A stretch of DNA of 64,000 nucleotides from Paenibacillus sp. Soil522 (GCF_001428245.1 NZ_LMRV01000099.1:154330-218329), one strand, 5' to 3'; shown: positions 16,060 through 24,285, counted from the first letter of the stretch. The notes: generated from the letters alone by a model not told the origin. Translations and numbers: made by a program.

Positions 16060-16998
16060 ATGAAATATTTATTATCGGTTTTTCTGGGTGCGGCAAGCTA
16101 TGGCATTTTATCCACAATCGTCGTTTTGGCTTATGGCAACGGTTATATGCTTGGCGAAGTGGTTGGCAGTCAGCTGCTTACGGGCTTCGTACTCGCGTGG
16201 ATGCTTGCTTTATTTATGAAGTGGAGGAAGAAGAGCAGCAAAGGAGCAAGCAAGGGGTTTGTTGCTGTCGTCGCTTCGGAGAGCGTGACGAAGCTAACCT
16301 GGAAGCATCGTCTGCTCCTGATGGCGGCGGGAACGCCATCAGCTGTAACCGGCCTGCTTTATTATCAATCGCTTCGTTACATTCCGGCTTCATTGGCCAT
16401 TATTTTATTATTCCAATTCACATGGATCGGTGTTCTCATTCAAGCCGTAAGCAAGCGAAAACGTCCTAACGGCATTATGTTTTTCACGATTGCCATCTTG
16501 TTCGGAGGAACGGTGCTTGCTGCCGGCATCATGGAGCAAGGCACAGGCATGTTTAATATAACAGGTGTAATTTTGGGCCTGCTATCTGCAATAAGCTACT
16601 CGCTGTTTATTTTATTTAGCGGAAAGGCAGTTCCCTCCGTACATCCGGCGTATCGCAGCGTGTGGATGATAACCGGCGGCATGCTGCTTGTATTTATTTT
16701 GTTTCCGCCGTTGTTTTTGTTCAATGGTCTTTTTTGGAGCCATTTAATGCTTTATGGTTTTTTGCTTGGCTTGTTCGGCGCATTTATTCCACCTGTTCTG
16801 TTTGCAGTCGGTGTGCCGCATATCGGTGAGGGGATGGCTGGCATTGTTGGCGCATCGGAGCTTCCTGTAGCGGTACTGCTTTCGTCCTTTATTCTCAATG
16901 AGCATGTGAGTGTGCTGCAGTGGACTGGAGTTATCGTCGTATTGATCGGAATCGCGCTGCCCGAGCTGTTGAAGCGAAGACGAATAAGCATGGAGTAG
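16060..16998 (+). CDS. EamA/DMT-family transporter
   Basis: The 312-residue membrane protein has ten predicted helices in two EamA repeats, with a basic loop (about residues 50-85) between the second and third helices. It is of the drug/metabolite transporter superfamily, which exports metabolites or toxic compounds. The start at 16060 (AAGGAG 11 nt upstream) is preferred; ATG 16051 is only 2 nt from that site and the frame extends to 15979 into the riboswitch terminator. It lies immediately downstream of a purine-riboswitch-like ON switch. Inferred role: efflux of a purine or purine-like compound, by analogy to PbuE control in B. subtilis. Confidence 0.82.
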   Translation: MKYLLSVFLGAASYGILSTIVVLAYGNGYMLGEVVGSQLLTGFVLAWMLALFMKWRKKSSKGASKGFVAVVASESVTKLTWKHRLLLMAAGTPSAVTGLLYYQSLRYIPASLAIILLFQFTWIGVLIQAVSKRKRPNGIMFFTIAILFGGTVLAAGIMEQGTGMFNITGVILGLLSAISYSLFILFSGKAVPSVHPAYRSVWMITGGMLLVFILFPPLFLFNGLFWSHLMLYGFLLGLFGAFIPPVLFAVGVPHIGEGMAGIVGASELPVAVLLSSFILNEHVSVLQWTGVIVVLIGIALPELLKRRRISME

Positions 16999-17003
16999 CC
17001 TTA

Positions 17004-17045
17004 CAGCCAGCAAGCTCTTCCCGGATGAGCAGCTGGCTTTCTTTT
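17004..17045 (+). terminator. Rho-independent terminator
   Basis: AGCCAGC/GCTGGCT stem with an 18 nt loop, followed by TTCTTTT. Confidence 0.7.
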
Positions 17046-17158
17046 GTCAAGGACATAAGCCGTTCATATATTCGTTGAATAACGGGTACACATTTCATTA
17101 ATAATAAAGAATCATTTGTTATTGAATTCGATTAGCTGGCAGGGCAGGAGGATTTAGG

Positions 17159-18055
17159 GTGCAATATGACTGTGTGATTGTAGGGGGAGGCATTGCAGGT
17201 CTACAAGCTGCTATACAATTAGGAAGATATCGTCATCATGTAGCCGTGATTGACAGCGGCGATGGACGATCTACCGTATGCAGAAGCTACCATAACCTAA
17301 TCGGCTTTCCGAATGGCATTAGCGGTGCCGAGCTTCTTGCTTCAGGAAAAAAGCAAGCAGAGAAGCTGGGCATAAGATTTATAAAGGCTACAGTCGTACG
17401 TGCGGAGAGGGATGCTGATGGCTTACGGTTAATTACCTCCGATGAAATGAGCTTTCGAGGTAAACGGCTGCTGCTCGCAACGGGTGTAAAGGACCGGCTC
17501 CCTAATTTCCCTATGCTTTTTCCTTGCATGGGAATTAGTGTTTACGTTTGTCCGGACTGCGACGGTTACGAAGTATCCGGCAAGCAAACGCTTGTGCTGG
17601 GAGCCGGAAATACGGGTGCGCAAATGGCGCTTACCCTCACGCATTGGACGGTAGATCTCATCTATGTGAATCATGAACGGTCACCGGTTGATGAAGAGCT
17701 TCGCCGTCGTCTTGCAGAGAAAAGGATCCTATACATCGAAAAATCGATCCGAACGGTCATTGCCGATCAGGCTCAGTTCCAAGGCATTATATTGGAAGAC
17801 GGCTCGAGTATTTACCGCGAGCGGTGCTTTGTCGCTTTCGGAGGCAACGAAGTGCGCTCCGCTATCGCCAATCAGCTTGGGGCTCAGCTGATGGATAATA
17901 AGCATATACTCGTTGATCAGCGTACCAAGCTCACTAGCGCCGAGCATGTTTGGGCTGCGGGGGACGTTACCGCACATTCCGAAATGGTAACCATTGCGAT
18001 GGGAGACGGAAGTCAAGCGGCCATTTGGATTCACAAGAGTCTAATCGCTACATAG
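17159..18055 (+). CDS. Thioredoxin-reductase-like FAD/NAD(P) oxidoreductase
   Basis: The 298-residue flavoprotein has an FAD-binding GGGIAG motif (residues 9-14), a redox-active CPDCDGY motif (CxxC, residues about 133-139) of the TrxB class, a second nucleotide-binding motif (LGAGNTGAQMAL) and the C-terminal VWAAGDV FAD signature. It could reduce a thioredoxin-like partner or act as a ferredoxin-type or disulfide-forming reductase. The start is GTG 17159 with AGGAGG 7 nt upstream. Its last 8 bases overlap the end of convergent clpP. Confidence 0.85.
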   Translation: MQYDCVIVGGGIAGLQAAIQLGRYRHHVAVIDSGDGRSTVCRSYHNLIGFPNGISGAELLASGKKQAEKLGIRFIKATVVRAERDADGLRLITSDEMSFRGKRLLLATGVKDRLPNFPMLFPCMGISVYVCPDCDGYEVSGKQTLVLGAGNTGAQMALTLTHWTVDLIYVNHERSPVDEELRRRLAEKRILYIEKSIRTVIADQAQFQGIILEDGSSIYRERCFVAFGGNEVRSAIANQLGAQLMDNKHILVDQRTKLTSAEHVWAAGDVTAHSEMVTIAMGDGSQAAIWIHKSLIAT

Positions 18056-18635
18056 ATGTAATCACCTTGTCGATTATTCCGTATTCCAACGCTTCTTCAG
18101 ATGACATATAATAGTCACGATCCATATCTTTTTCGATTTTTTCGAGCGGTTGACCTGTTCTTTCGGCGGAGATTTGATTTAATTTTGTCCGAATGTTCAA
18201 GATCCGCTTTGCACTAATTGCGATGTCGCTCGCTTGCCCCTGTACACCGCCGTGAGGCTGATGAATCATAATTTCGCTATTAGGCAGCGCGGATCGATGA
18301 CCTTTCTCGCCTGCTAGCAAGAGGATGGCGGCGAAGGAAGCGGCAAATCCGGTACAAATCGTATGCACAGGAGGCTTGACGAATTGCATCGTATCAAGGA
18401 TAGCGAAGCCGGCAGAGGTGGAGCCCCCGGGACTGTTAATGTACATTGAAATTTCTTTATCCGGATCCTCCGCTGCCAGAAACAATAATTGAGCGATGAT
18501 GCTGTTCGCGACATTATCGTCAATCGCCGACCCTAAGAACACGATCCGATCTTTCAAAAGTCTGGAATAAATGTCGTAAGATCTTTCGCCGCGACTTGAT
18601 TGCTCAACCACATATGGAACATAATGACTCATCAT
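18048..18635 (-). CDS. clpP: ATP-dependent Clp protease proteolytic subunit
   Basis: The 195-residue ClpP protein has catalytic Ser100 (GFAAS), His125 (MIHQPHGG) and Asp174 (DRDYYMS), and the SPGGSTSAG loop. It forms the tetradecameric chamber used by Clp ATPases. The start with GGGAGG 5 nt upstream is taken; the second ATG, one codon later (8 nt spacing), is equally possible. The frame extends 36 codons further without support. The active-site segment GFAASFAA differs from the usual GMAASMGA, so it is probably a second ClpP paralogue. No CtsR-type direct repeats were seen upstream. Confidence 0.92.
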   Translation of the reverse strand: MMSHYVPYVVEQSSRGERSYDIYSRLLKDRIVFLGSAIDDNVANSIIAQLLFLAAEDPDKEISMYINSPGGSTSAGFAILDTMQFVKPPVHTICTGFAASFAAILLLAGEKGHRSALPNSEIMIHQPHGGVQGQASDIAISAKRILNIRTKLNQISAERTGQPLEKIEKDMDRDYYMSSEEALEYGIIDKVITSM

Positions 18636-18812
18636 TTTAACCTCCCGATTCATTTTGCTGTTTTCGATCTGTAAACGAATAGGAGCCGGGAAAGGATACG
18701 GCGTTTTTTTAACGATCTTTGCGTATCCTTTGTCATTCTCCATTCGTTTACTTATGTAAGGATAACTCCCTTTACCTAGCGTAAGACGGGATAGAGCTGA
18801 GGAGGCTGAATT

Positions 18813-19550
18813 ATGATTTTAGCGGATACTTTAACAAATAAGGAAGCGCGCAGCGAAGAAAAAAACATGGAGCAGCTGCAAGCAGTCGTACAGCGTTATT
18901 GCTTGTCTCTTACAAGGTCAAGGTGGGATGCCGAGGATTTAGCGCAGGAAACTTGGTTAAAAGGAATGCGGGCCGCAATAAACGCAACCCATGATAACCG
19001 TGAGGCTCTATTGCTGCGTATTGCCAAAAATACATGGATCGATCAATCGCGCAGACGGAATCAATACGCTCGTCTCTTAATGCAAGAGAAACAAGTGGAG
19101 GCAGCGTCGAATACGGGCAGCCTGGAGCTTGAGGAGGCATTGTATGCGCTCATGAAGCATTTATCCCCGCTTCAACGCACCGTTTTTATGCTTCGAGATG
19201 TTTTAGGTTTCTCCGCTCGGGAGACAGCGAAGCTGCTCAACTCGACGGCTGGAGCAATGAAAGCAGCGCTGCATCGTGCTCGGGAAGCCTTGCATGAGGT
19301 TAGAAGGGAACTGCAAGCAGAAGCTGGCCTATCCTCCACAGATGAGGAAACGAGAAGTTTCATTTGGGCGATGGCTGCGGCGTATCAAGCTGGAGATCTG
19401 GCGCTTCTTATTGAGCTCGCGCAACGGGATGTCGGGGAAGCCGCGATGATCACGGGTATCATTCAAAATAACCGGCTGCAAGCAAGCAGCCTTGGTCAAC
19501 AAGCCCGTGCAAAATACAATAAACCGTATACGATCGAGATGGCTGCTTAA
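18813..19550 (+). CDS. ECF-type sigma-70 family RNA polymerase sigma factor
   Basis: The 245-residue product has region 2 (YCLSLTRSRWDAEDLAQETWLKGM, residues about 30-53), a short linker and region 4 (LSPLQRTVFMLRDVLGFSARETAKLLNSTAGAMKAALHRARE, about 112-153). About 75 residues follow region 4, longer than a minimal ECF factor and possibly a built-in regulatory extension. No anti-sigma gene is adjacent; the flanks are clpP (divergent) and a HAD phosphatase. GAGGAGG precedes the ATG by about 8 nt. Confidence 0.85.
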   Translation: MILADTLTNKEARSEEKNMEQLQAVVQRYCLSLTRSRWDAEDLAQETWLKGMRAAINATHDNREALLLRIAKNTWIDQSRRRNQYARLLMQEKQVEAASNTGSLELEEALYALMKHLSPLQRTVFMLRDVLGFSARETAKLLNSTAGAMKAALHRAREALHEVRRELQAEAGLSSTDEETRSFIWAMAAAYQAGDLALLIELAQRDVGEAAMITGIIQNNRLQASSLGQQARAKYNKPYTIEMAA

Positions 19551-19722
19551 GCTGTTCATTTTTCAAATAAATGGGAATAACGAGATAATCTCACTTAGAG
19601 TCAATAAAATAAACAGATGCCTATTGGTGTCGGTTTATTTTGTTTTTTTCGATTGAGACGCGGACGTACATGAATTGTGTATAATTAAGCAAACGAAAAA
19701 ATGGGACTGAGGGCAGATGGTT

Positions 19723-20502
19723 ATGACGAAAAAGCTTATATTTTTTGATATCGATGGCACATTGGTTGATCACGAGAAAAAAATTCCGCCCTCGACAGAG
19801 CAAGCCATTGCGGAATTGAAGGAAGCCGGACATGAAGTTGTCATTGCGACAGGCAGAGGGCCCTTCATGCTGAAACCCGTCAGTGAAGCGCTAAGCATCG
19901 AATCCTACGTTAGCTTTAACGGTTCGTACGTTGTCTATAACGGTGAAGTGGTATACAGTCATTCCATTGATCCTGTTCGTTTAGCAGAACTTTCCCGAAT
20001 TTCGATAGCGAATAAGCATCCTTTAGTCTATATGACTCCGGAGGGGATGCGAACGAGCACGCATCAAACAGCTTATAGGGATGATGATAATGAACCCTTG
20101 AAATTAAGACTCCCGCCACTCGAGCCCGATTATTATTTAGGAAAAGAGATTTACCAATGCCTGCTTTATTGTAAGGAAGAAGACGAGGTCTACTATAAAG
20201 AAAACTTTTCAGAACTCGGCTATATCCGTTGGCATCTATACGGCAGCGATATACTCCCGCCAGGAGGCTCGAAAGCAAGAGGCATTCAAGCGTTAATCGA
20301 ACGTGCAGGTTTCAACAATGAGGATGTCTATGCTTTTGGCGATGGGTTGAATGATCTCGAAATGCTGCAATATGTTTATCATAGCGTCGCCATGGGCAAT
20401 TCGCCTGAAGAAGTGAAGCAAGCAGCTCGTTATGTCACGAAGGCCGTAACGGAAGATGGAATTATGCATGGACTGAAAATGCTTGGCTTACTAAAAAGCT
20501 AG
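19723..20502 (+). CDS. Cof-type HAD-IIB phosphatase
   Basis: The 259-residue protein has HAD motif I FFDIDGTLVD (nucleophile and acid/base Asp), motif II ATGRG, a C2B cap insertion, and motif IV FGDGLNDLEML. Members of the Cof group dephosphorylate sugar phosphates or other small phosphorylated metabolites. ATG 19723 has GAGGG 9 nt upstream and is preferred over ATG 19717. No operon partner is evident. Confidence 0.87.
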   Translation: MTKKLIFFDIDGTLVDHEKKIPPSTEQAIAELKEAGHEVVIATGRGPFMLKPVSEALSIESYVSFNGSYVVYNGEVVYSHSIDPVRLAELSRISIANKHPLVYMTPEGMRTSTHQTAYRDDDNEPLKLRLPPLEPDYYLGKEIYQCLLYCKEEDEVYYKENFSELGYIRWHLYGSDILPPGGSKARGIQALIERAGFNNEDVYAFGDGLNDLEMLQYVYHSVAMGNSPEEVKQAARYVTKAVTEDGIMHGLKMLGLLKS

Positions 20503-20659
20503 ACGATTTGCGCGGTTATGAACGTCTTTCCCATTATTGGTAAAGTTCTTTTATAAATGTTTTTGCACTTTCGCTAGTCTCATATGTCGATATATACTGA
20601 TGAAGTCGGGCCGACAAATGATGAGGAAAGGAGCTGATCGAATTGATTAACAAAATGGA

Positions 20660-20687
20660 GGTGATCTCCGTTTAAACGGAGATCACC
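20660..20687. repeat. 28 bp perfect palindrome
   Basis: GGTGATCTCCGTTT and its exact complement, centred on GTTTAAAC. It lies 6 bp before a conventional terminator and could act as an operator or an RNA stem. Confidence 0.8.
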
Positions 20688-20693
20688 CATATG

Positions 20694-20724
20694 AAGGAGA
20701 CCGCAGGGTCTCCTTCTTTTTCTG
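20694..20724 (+). terminator. Rho-independent terminator
   Basis: AAGGAGACC/GGTCTCCTT stem with a GCAG loop and CTTTTTCT tail. Confidence 0.85.
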
Positions 20725-20768
20725 AACTTCATCACATAAAACTTTAATGGAAATATTGTTAAACATTT

Positions 20769-20797
20769 CTTGTCATCTGAAAAGGCTTACAATATAC
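20769..20797 (+). promoter_or_regulatory. Sigma-A promoter upstream of the CD3324-like gene
   Basis: TTGTCA, 17 bp, TATACT. Transcription would pass through the 20832-20868 hairpin before reaching the leader ORF. Confidence 0.65.
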
Positions 20798-20831
20798 TTG
20801 TAATGTAATTATACGAAAGAGCTTGCATGAA

Positions 20832-20868
20832 CATGGAGGACATCCCCTTCATGGATTTTTTGTTTTTC
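20832..20868 (+). terminator. Candidate attenuator between promoter and gene
   Basis: CATGGAGG/CCTTCATG (one mismatch) with an ACATCC-type loop, then GATTTTTTGTTTTTC. Its position within a leader suggests regulated or partial termination. Confidence 0.5.
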
Positions 20869-20911
20869 AGATTGGATTGGCTTTACAAATAATCGAAGGG
20901 AGGCCGCAAAG

Positions 20912-21013
20912 ATGTTGATGAAAACCGCAACGATTAATCTTACAAAGATTAGCCTGTTCGAGGAGGACGTTTATTGTGAACTACAAAAATGGGAGAGATG
21001 TGCTTCCCCCTAG
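20912..21013 (+). CDS. 33-aa leader ORF overlapping the CD3324-like gene
   Basis: A 33-codon frame starts at an ATG with GGGAGG about 8 nt upstream and ends in TAG inside the next gene, in another frame. Its last 38 bases overlap the CD3324-like gene, whose own Shine-Dalgarno sits inside it. That layout suggests translational coupling or a regulatory leader peptide. The product begins MLMKTATINLTK and has no recognised family. Confidence 0.4.
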   Translation: MLMKTATINLTKISLFEEDVYCELQKWERCASP

Positions 21014-21242
21014 CTTATTGAAAGAGCTGCAAAAATACATCCAAGGTGATTTGATTTACGTACCGAAGGCAACGGAGAAACGCGCGAATTGGGGAGAGGT
21101 TAGCGGAACACGGAAGCTGCTGGCCGAGCGTAATAAGGAGATATTCCTTTTTTACACAAATGGGTGGTCTGTTGCCGATCTGGAAAGCAAATATCATTTA
21201 TCGGGCGAGAGCATCCGCAAAATTATCGTTAAAGCGCGATAA
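20976..21242 (+). CDS. CD3324-family protein with Mor-like helix-turn-helix
   Basis: The 88-residue product starts at GTG 20976 with AGGAGG 9 nt upstream. It resembles the CD3324 family: an N-terminal segment (LPPSLLKELQKYIQGDLIYVPK) followed by a helix-turn-helix of the Mor activator type (SVADLESKYHLSGESIRKIIVKA). Function in the family is unknown; DNA binding is likely. A promoter, a possible attenuator and a leader ORF precede it. Confidence 0.8.
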   Translation: MNYKNGRDVLPPSLLKELQKYIQGDLIYVPKATEKRANWGEVSGTRKLLAERNKEIFLFYTNGWSVADLESKYHLSGESIRKIIVKAR

Positions 21243-21391
21243 CTTTCGCAAGCAGTACGATACAGATGAACGAACTGTCGAATGTCGAATGATATCATGT
21301 AGATTTACGGCGTTATTTGTCGATAAATTATGTGCACCTTGAAGCGGACGACTGCGGGCAGTCAAATCGTTACCGCTGAATAGAGTAAAAC

Positions 21392-21427
21392 AAAAACCGC
21401 ATTCCAACCGGAAAGCGGTTTTTTTTA
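21392..21427. terminator. Bidirectional terminator
   Basis: AAAACCGCATTCC/GGAAAGCGGTTTT with an AACC loop, A-run left and T-run right. It serves the CD3324-like gene and the minus-strand 96-aa gene. Confidence 0.85.
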
Positions 21428-21502
21428 TGTGCAACAAATCCATCCAGAATATAAAACATAACTGGTGATGATTGCAGATTTGATTCCTTCGGCGGAATCC
21501 TG

Positions 21503-21793
21503 TTAACGAGTAGTTGCGGCAGGCAGTTCCACAACGGAATGCGGGTACTTATAATCATTCCGGTAGCAATTAGTATCCGAATCATATGTCGATTGCGATA
21601 GCTTATGGGAGATCGCAAATATAGACAGTTTCGGATTTACATGCAAAGCGGACTCAAAGAAAGAACATCTTTCGAAATTGAAATCCATGGTGGAGATGAT
21701 AATTACACAGTTCGTGAATGTACAACCAATAAAGCTGAATCCATCAAAAGTAATCGTTTCATTTTTAAAATGTTCATTAGATATTCTATTCAT
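21503..21793 (-). CDS. Small pentapeptide-repeat-like protein, 96 aa
   Basis: The ATG at 21793 has AGGAG 8 nt upstream; the frame extends to 21850 without support. The first half has a pentapeptide-like pattern with F/C at regular spacing (TFDGFSFIGCTFTNCVIIISTMDFNFERCSFFESAL), and the second half is polar. Function unknown; short right-handed beta-helix proteins of this sort may bind partners. It is convergent with the CD3324-like gene and shares its terminator. Confidence 0.6.
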   Translation of the reverse strand: MNRISNEHFKNETITFDGFSFIGCTFTNCVIIISTMDFNFERCSFFESALHVNPKLSIFAISHKLSQSTYDSDTNCYRNDYKYPHSVVELPAATTR

Positions 21794-22040
21794 TATCGAC
21801 GCTCCTATTCTGTGATGGGACAACCTAATAAAAATACTAACAGAAATCATATGTGATGTTTGTCGCTTATTGTTTTAAAAAATAAATAATTAACGACATA
21901 AATAGCGGTCATTCGAACTTTGACGCAAAGAAAAGGAGATATATAAGGCGCTTAATAGGCAATACCGTTAGGTATTCACCTAATTGATCTGCTATGAGTA
22001 TCTTAATGCTAAAGAGACCCTTAACATTGGAGGAATTAGC

Positions 22041-22850
22041 TTGGGATATTACGTGGCAGTGGAGCCTGATGTGAAGATTTATGTAGAGGACGTAAATCCG
22101 ACTAGCAATAAGGTCATCTTCTTTATTCATGGCTGGCCTGCTAATCACCATCTGTTCGAGTACCAGTTTAATGTATTTCCTGCCTTGGGCTACCGCTGCA
22201 TTGGCATCGATCTTAGAGGCTTCGGTCAATCCGATAAACCTTACAATGGCTACAATTATGACCGGTTAGCCGACGATGTACGAGCAGTTGTTGATGCTCT
22301 TAAACTGCAAAGCTTTACCCTTGCAGGCCATTCTGTAGGCGGGGCGATCTCCATACGTTATATGGCGCGTCATAACGGCTATGGCGTTGCTAAACTTGTG
22401 TTGCTGGCTGCGGCAGCCCCAAGCTTTACTCAGCGGCCGAACTACCCGTATGGGCTGCCTAAAGATGAAGTGACCAAGCTTATACAAGCTGCTCGCAATG
22501 ACCGTCCTAAAATGCTTCGAGATCTCGGTGAAATGTTCTTTTTCCAAAACGTCACCGAACCTTTCACCGATTGGTTTTTTCAACTCGGCTTACAGGCAGC
22601 GGGTTACTCTACTGCAGCTCTGCTCGAATCACTGAGGGATGAAAGCTTATTCACTGATCTTAGCAAAATAAAAGCTCCGACTTTAATTTTCCAAGGTAAA
22701 CATGATCAGATCGTGCTTCCGCAGCTTGCTATGGCGCTCAAGGAAAGTATTCAGGGCTCGAAGCTCATATGGCTGGAATACAGCGGACACGGCTTGTTCT
22801 GGGAACAGCGCGATAAAATCAATGAAGAGATGTCGAAGTTTATCGGCTGA
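22041..22850 (+). CDS. Alpha/beta hydrolase
   Basis: The 269-residue product uses a TTG start (22041) with GGAGG 7 nt upstream; the upstream frame from 21984 has no such site. It shows oxyanion-hole HGWPANHH, nucleophile elbow GHSVGG, an acid in GKHDQIV and the catalytic His in SGHGLFW. The type matches non-haem peroxidase/haloperoxidase-like or epoxide-hydrolase-like hydrolases. The cap region is FFFQNVTEPFTDWFFQLGLQ. Substrate unknown. A terminator follows. Confidence 0.85.
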   Translation: MGYYVAVEPDVKIYVEDVNPTSNKVIFFIHGWPANHHLFEYQFNVFPALGYRCIGIDLRGFGQSDKPYNGYNYDRLADDVRAVVDALKLQSFTLAGHSVGGAISIRYMARHNGYGVAKLVLLAAAAPSFTQRPNYPYGLPKDEVTKLIQAARNDRPKMLRDLGEMFFFQNVTEPFTDWFFQLGLQAAGYSTAALLESLRDESLFTDLSKIKAPTLIFQGKHDQIVLPQLAMALKESIQGSKLIWLEYSGHGLFWEQRDKINEEMSKFIG

Positions 22851-22891
22851 TACATGTAACGTAGATTTACTATAATTAGCGCCGATATGAT

Positions 22892-22935
22892 GGGTGGTAT
22901 CCATGTCTTAAAACGTGGAAGCCGCCTTTTTTTGG
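22892..22935 (+). terminator. Rho-independent terminator
   Basis: GGTGGTATCCATGT pairs with ACGTGGAAGCCGCC around CTTAAA, then T7. Confidence 0.75.
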
Positions 22936-23136
22936 TATTCAATCATTTGGACGGCTGATATAATATTGGGATGGAAAACGGGAGTGACAACGCTCCTTTC
23001 TTAGGTTAATGTCAAACTATGAAATGGTTGCTAGGCAGCTTGCTGTATTTCAATGTATATAATAACGGCCTTATTATTGTATTAGGCAGTATCAAACATT
23101 ATGATGATTCTTAATCAAAAAGGCAGAGGTGTAAAG

Positions 23137-23805
23137 ATGGAATCAAAAAGAATAGCTGCGGAAAAAGCTGTAGAGTTTATTAAGGATGGCATGATTGTTG
23201 GGCTCGGGACAGGCTCAACCGCTTATTGGGCGATTCAAAAAATCGGTCAAAGAGTGAAGGAAGGGCTATCGGTCAAAGCGATCGCTACGTCTAATCAATC
23301 TGAGGATTTGGCGAGAGAACTTGGCATAAGCTTGCTTTCTACTGCAGAAATTGAAACCATCGATATTACGATTGATGGCGCTGATGAAGTTGATGCGGAT
23401 TGGAATCTAATAAAAGGCGGCGGCGGAGCGCTGCTTCGCGAAAAAATTGTCGCAGCCTCTAGCAAGCAGCTAATCATTATCGTTGATGAAAGCAAGCTAG
23501 TCAAGCAACTAGGCCATTTCCCTTTGCCTGTCGAGATCGTTCGGTTTGGTTATGAAATAACGGTCAACAAGCTGCGCAAGCTCGGTGCTGAGCCTACACT
23601 AAGAAAAATCGGTGAGCAGCCTTATTTAACGGATAACGGAAATTATATCGCCGATTGTCACTTTGGAAAAATAGATCGGCCAGATGAGCTGCATCACGCT
23701 CTCAATCTCATTCCAGGCGTTGTAGACAACGGCCTCTTCATTGGCATGGCAACACATGTAATCGCAGGCTATCAGGATGGAACGGTCAAGGAGCAGCTGA
23801 GATAA
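23137..23805 (+). CDS. rpiA: Ribose-5-phosphate isomerase A
   Basis: RpiA interconverts ribose 5-phosphate and ribulose 5-phosphate. The 222-residue product has the family motifs VGLGTGSTAYWAI (phosphate-binding loop), TIDGADEVD (catalytic Asp pair), KGGGGALLREKIVA and IIIVDESKLV. The ATG at 23137 has AGAGGTG upstream; the frame extends 12 codons further. It is monocistronic with a terminator behind it. The zwf-tkt-tal-pgi operon 24 kb away supplies the rest of the pentose phosphate path. Confidence 0.95.
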   Translation: MESKRIAAEKAVEFIKDGMIVGLGTGSTAYWAIQKIGQRVKEGLSVKAIATSNQSEDLARELGISLLSTAEIETIDITIDGADEVDADWNLIKGGGGALLREKIVAASSKQLIIIVDESKLVKQLGHFPLPVEIVRFGYEITVNKLRKLGAEPTLRKIGEQPYLTDNGNYIADCHFGKIDRPDELHHALNLIPGVVDNGLFIGMATHVIAGYQDGTVKEQLR

Positions 23806-23830
23806 TCAAGCTTGCTCTAACCATTACTCA

Positions 23831-23874
23831 TAAAACCTTGTTTGACCATACTATCGGTCATCAAGGTTTTTTGT
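23831..23874 (+). terminator. Rho-independent terminator of rpiA
   Basis: AAAACCTTG...GACC with GGTC..CAAGGTTTT, then TTGT. Confidence 0.9.
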
Positions 23875-24104
23875 ATTTCTGTACGGGGAGGGCAGACAAA
23901 TGTCCTGAATGGTTTGGGGGCTTAATGATTAACTACGGTTAATTGGTTTGCTTTAAAGCGTATGACCGATGACTAAACAAACTTAGAGATGTAAAAGCTA
24001 AACGTGATTAATATTTCCAAAATAAAAGGGAAGATGCGATTTTCATCATAGATGGATTACAGATTTGTAATCCCATACCGAATTGTAAATTTGTGTAATG
24101 TGTG

Positions 24105-24121
24105 TGTCAATATAGCTCACA
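24105..24121. promoter_or_regulatory. GlnR/TnrA-type nitrogen box
   Basis: TGTCA-N7-TCACA exactly fits TGTNA-N7-TNACA, bound by GlnR and TnrA in Bacillota. It is centred about 90 bp before the predicted start of the nas transcript, so nitrogen-status control of nasBC is likely. The flanks extend the inverted repeat to TGTGTG/CACACA. Confidence 0.7.
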
Positions 24122-24169
24122 CAAAAATTTTTATTTTTCAAAAATGAGCGTATTATTGTGTTATATATA

Positions 24170-24198
24170 TTGACATACCATACGTCATGAACTAATCT
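24170..24198 (+). promoter_or_regulatory. Sigma-A promoter of nasBC
   Basis: TTGACA, 17 bp, TAATCT, with predicted start near 24205, just upstream of the two-hairpin leader. Confidence 0.75.
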
Positions 24199-24216
24199 TA
24201 CATTATAGAACGATTA

Positions 24217-24285
24217 GAGCACAGCGGCGTGCCAACTCAAACGGCAATGATGCCTTTTCCCCGAATCCGGGAAAGGGCTTTTTAT
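24217..24285 (+). ncRNA. ANTAR-type dual-hairpin antiterminator and terminator
   Basis: Hairpin 1: GCAC/GTGC (24219-24232) closing hexaloop AGCGGC. Hairpin 2: GGC/GCC (24243-24254) closing hexaloop AATGAT. Both loops have A at position 1 and G at position 4, the signature recognised by ANTAR-domain antiterminators. The right arm of hairpin 2 is the left end of a terminator (GCCTTTTCCC with GGGAAAGGGC, 24252-24278, then T5), so forming hairpin 2 would prevent termination. This is the known EutV/NasR-type architecture. Hairpin 2 has only three closing pairs in this form. Confidence 0.65.

Larger units (their letters stand above)
20503..20911. other. Intergenic stretch with hairpins, a promoter and an attenuator
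   Basis: No gene of normal size. It holds a 28 bp perfect palindrome, a terminator, a sigma-A promoter (20769-20797), and a hairpin/U-tract at 20832-20868 downstream of that promoter. A 10-codon frame from a TTG at 20644 with a good AAAGGAG ends inside the palindrome. Confidence 0.55.

Noticed and set aside
20831..20890. 19-codon frame starting MEDIPFMDF
   Set aside because: Its ATG lies in the stem of the attenuator hairpin and has no ribosome-binding site.
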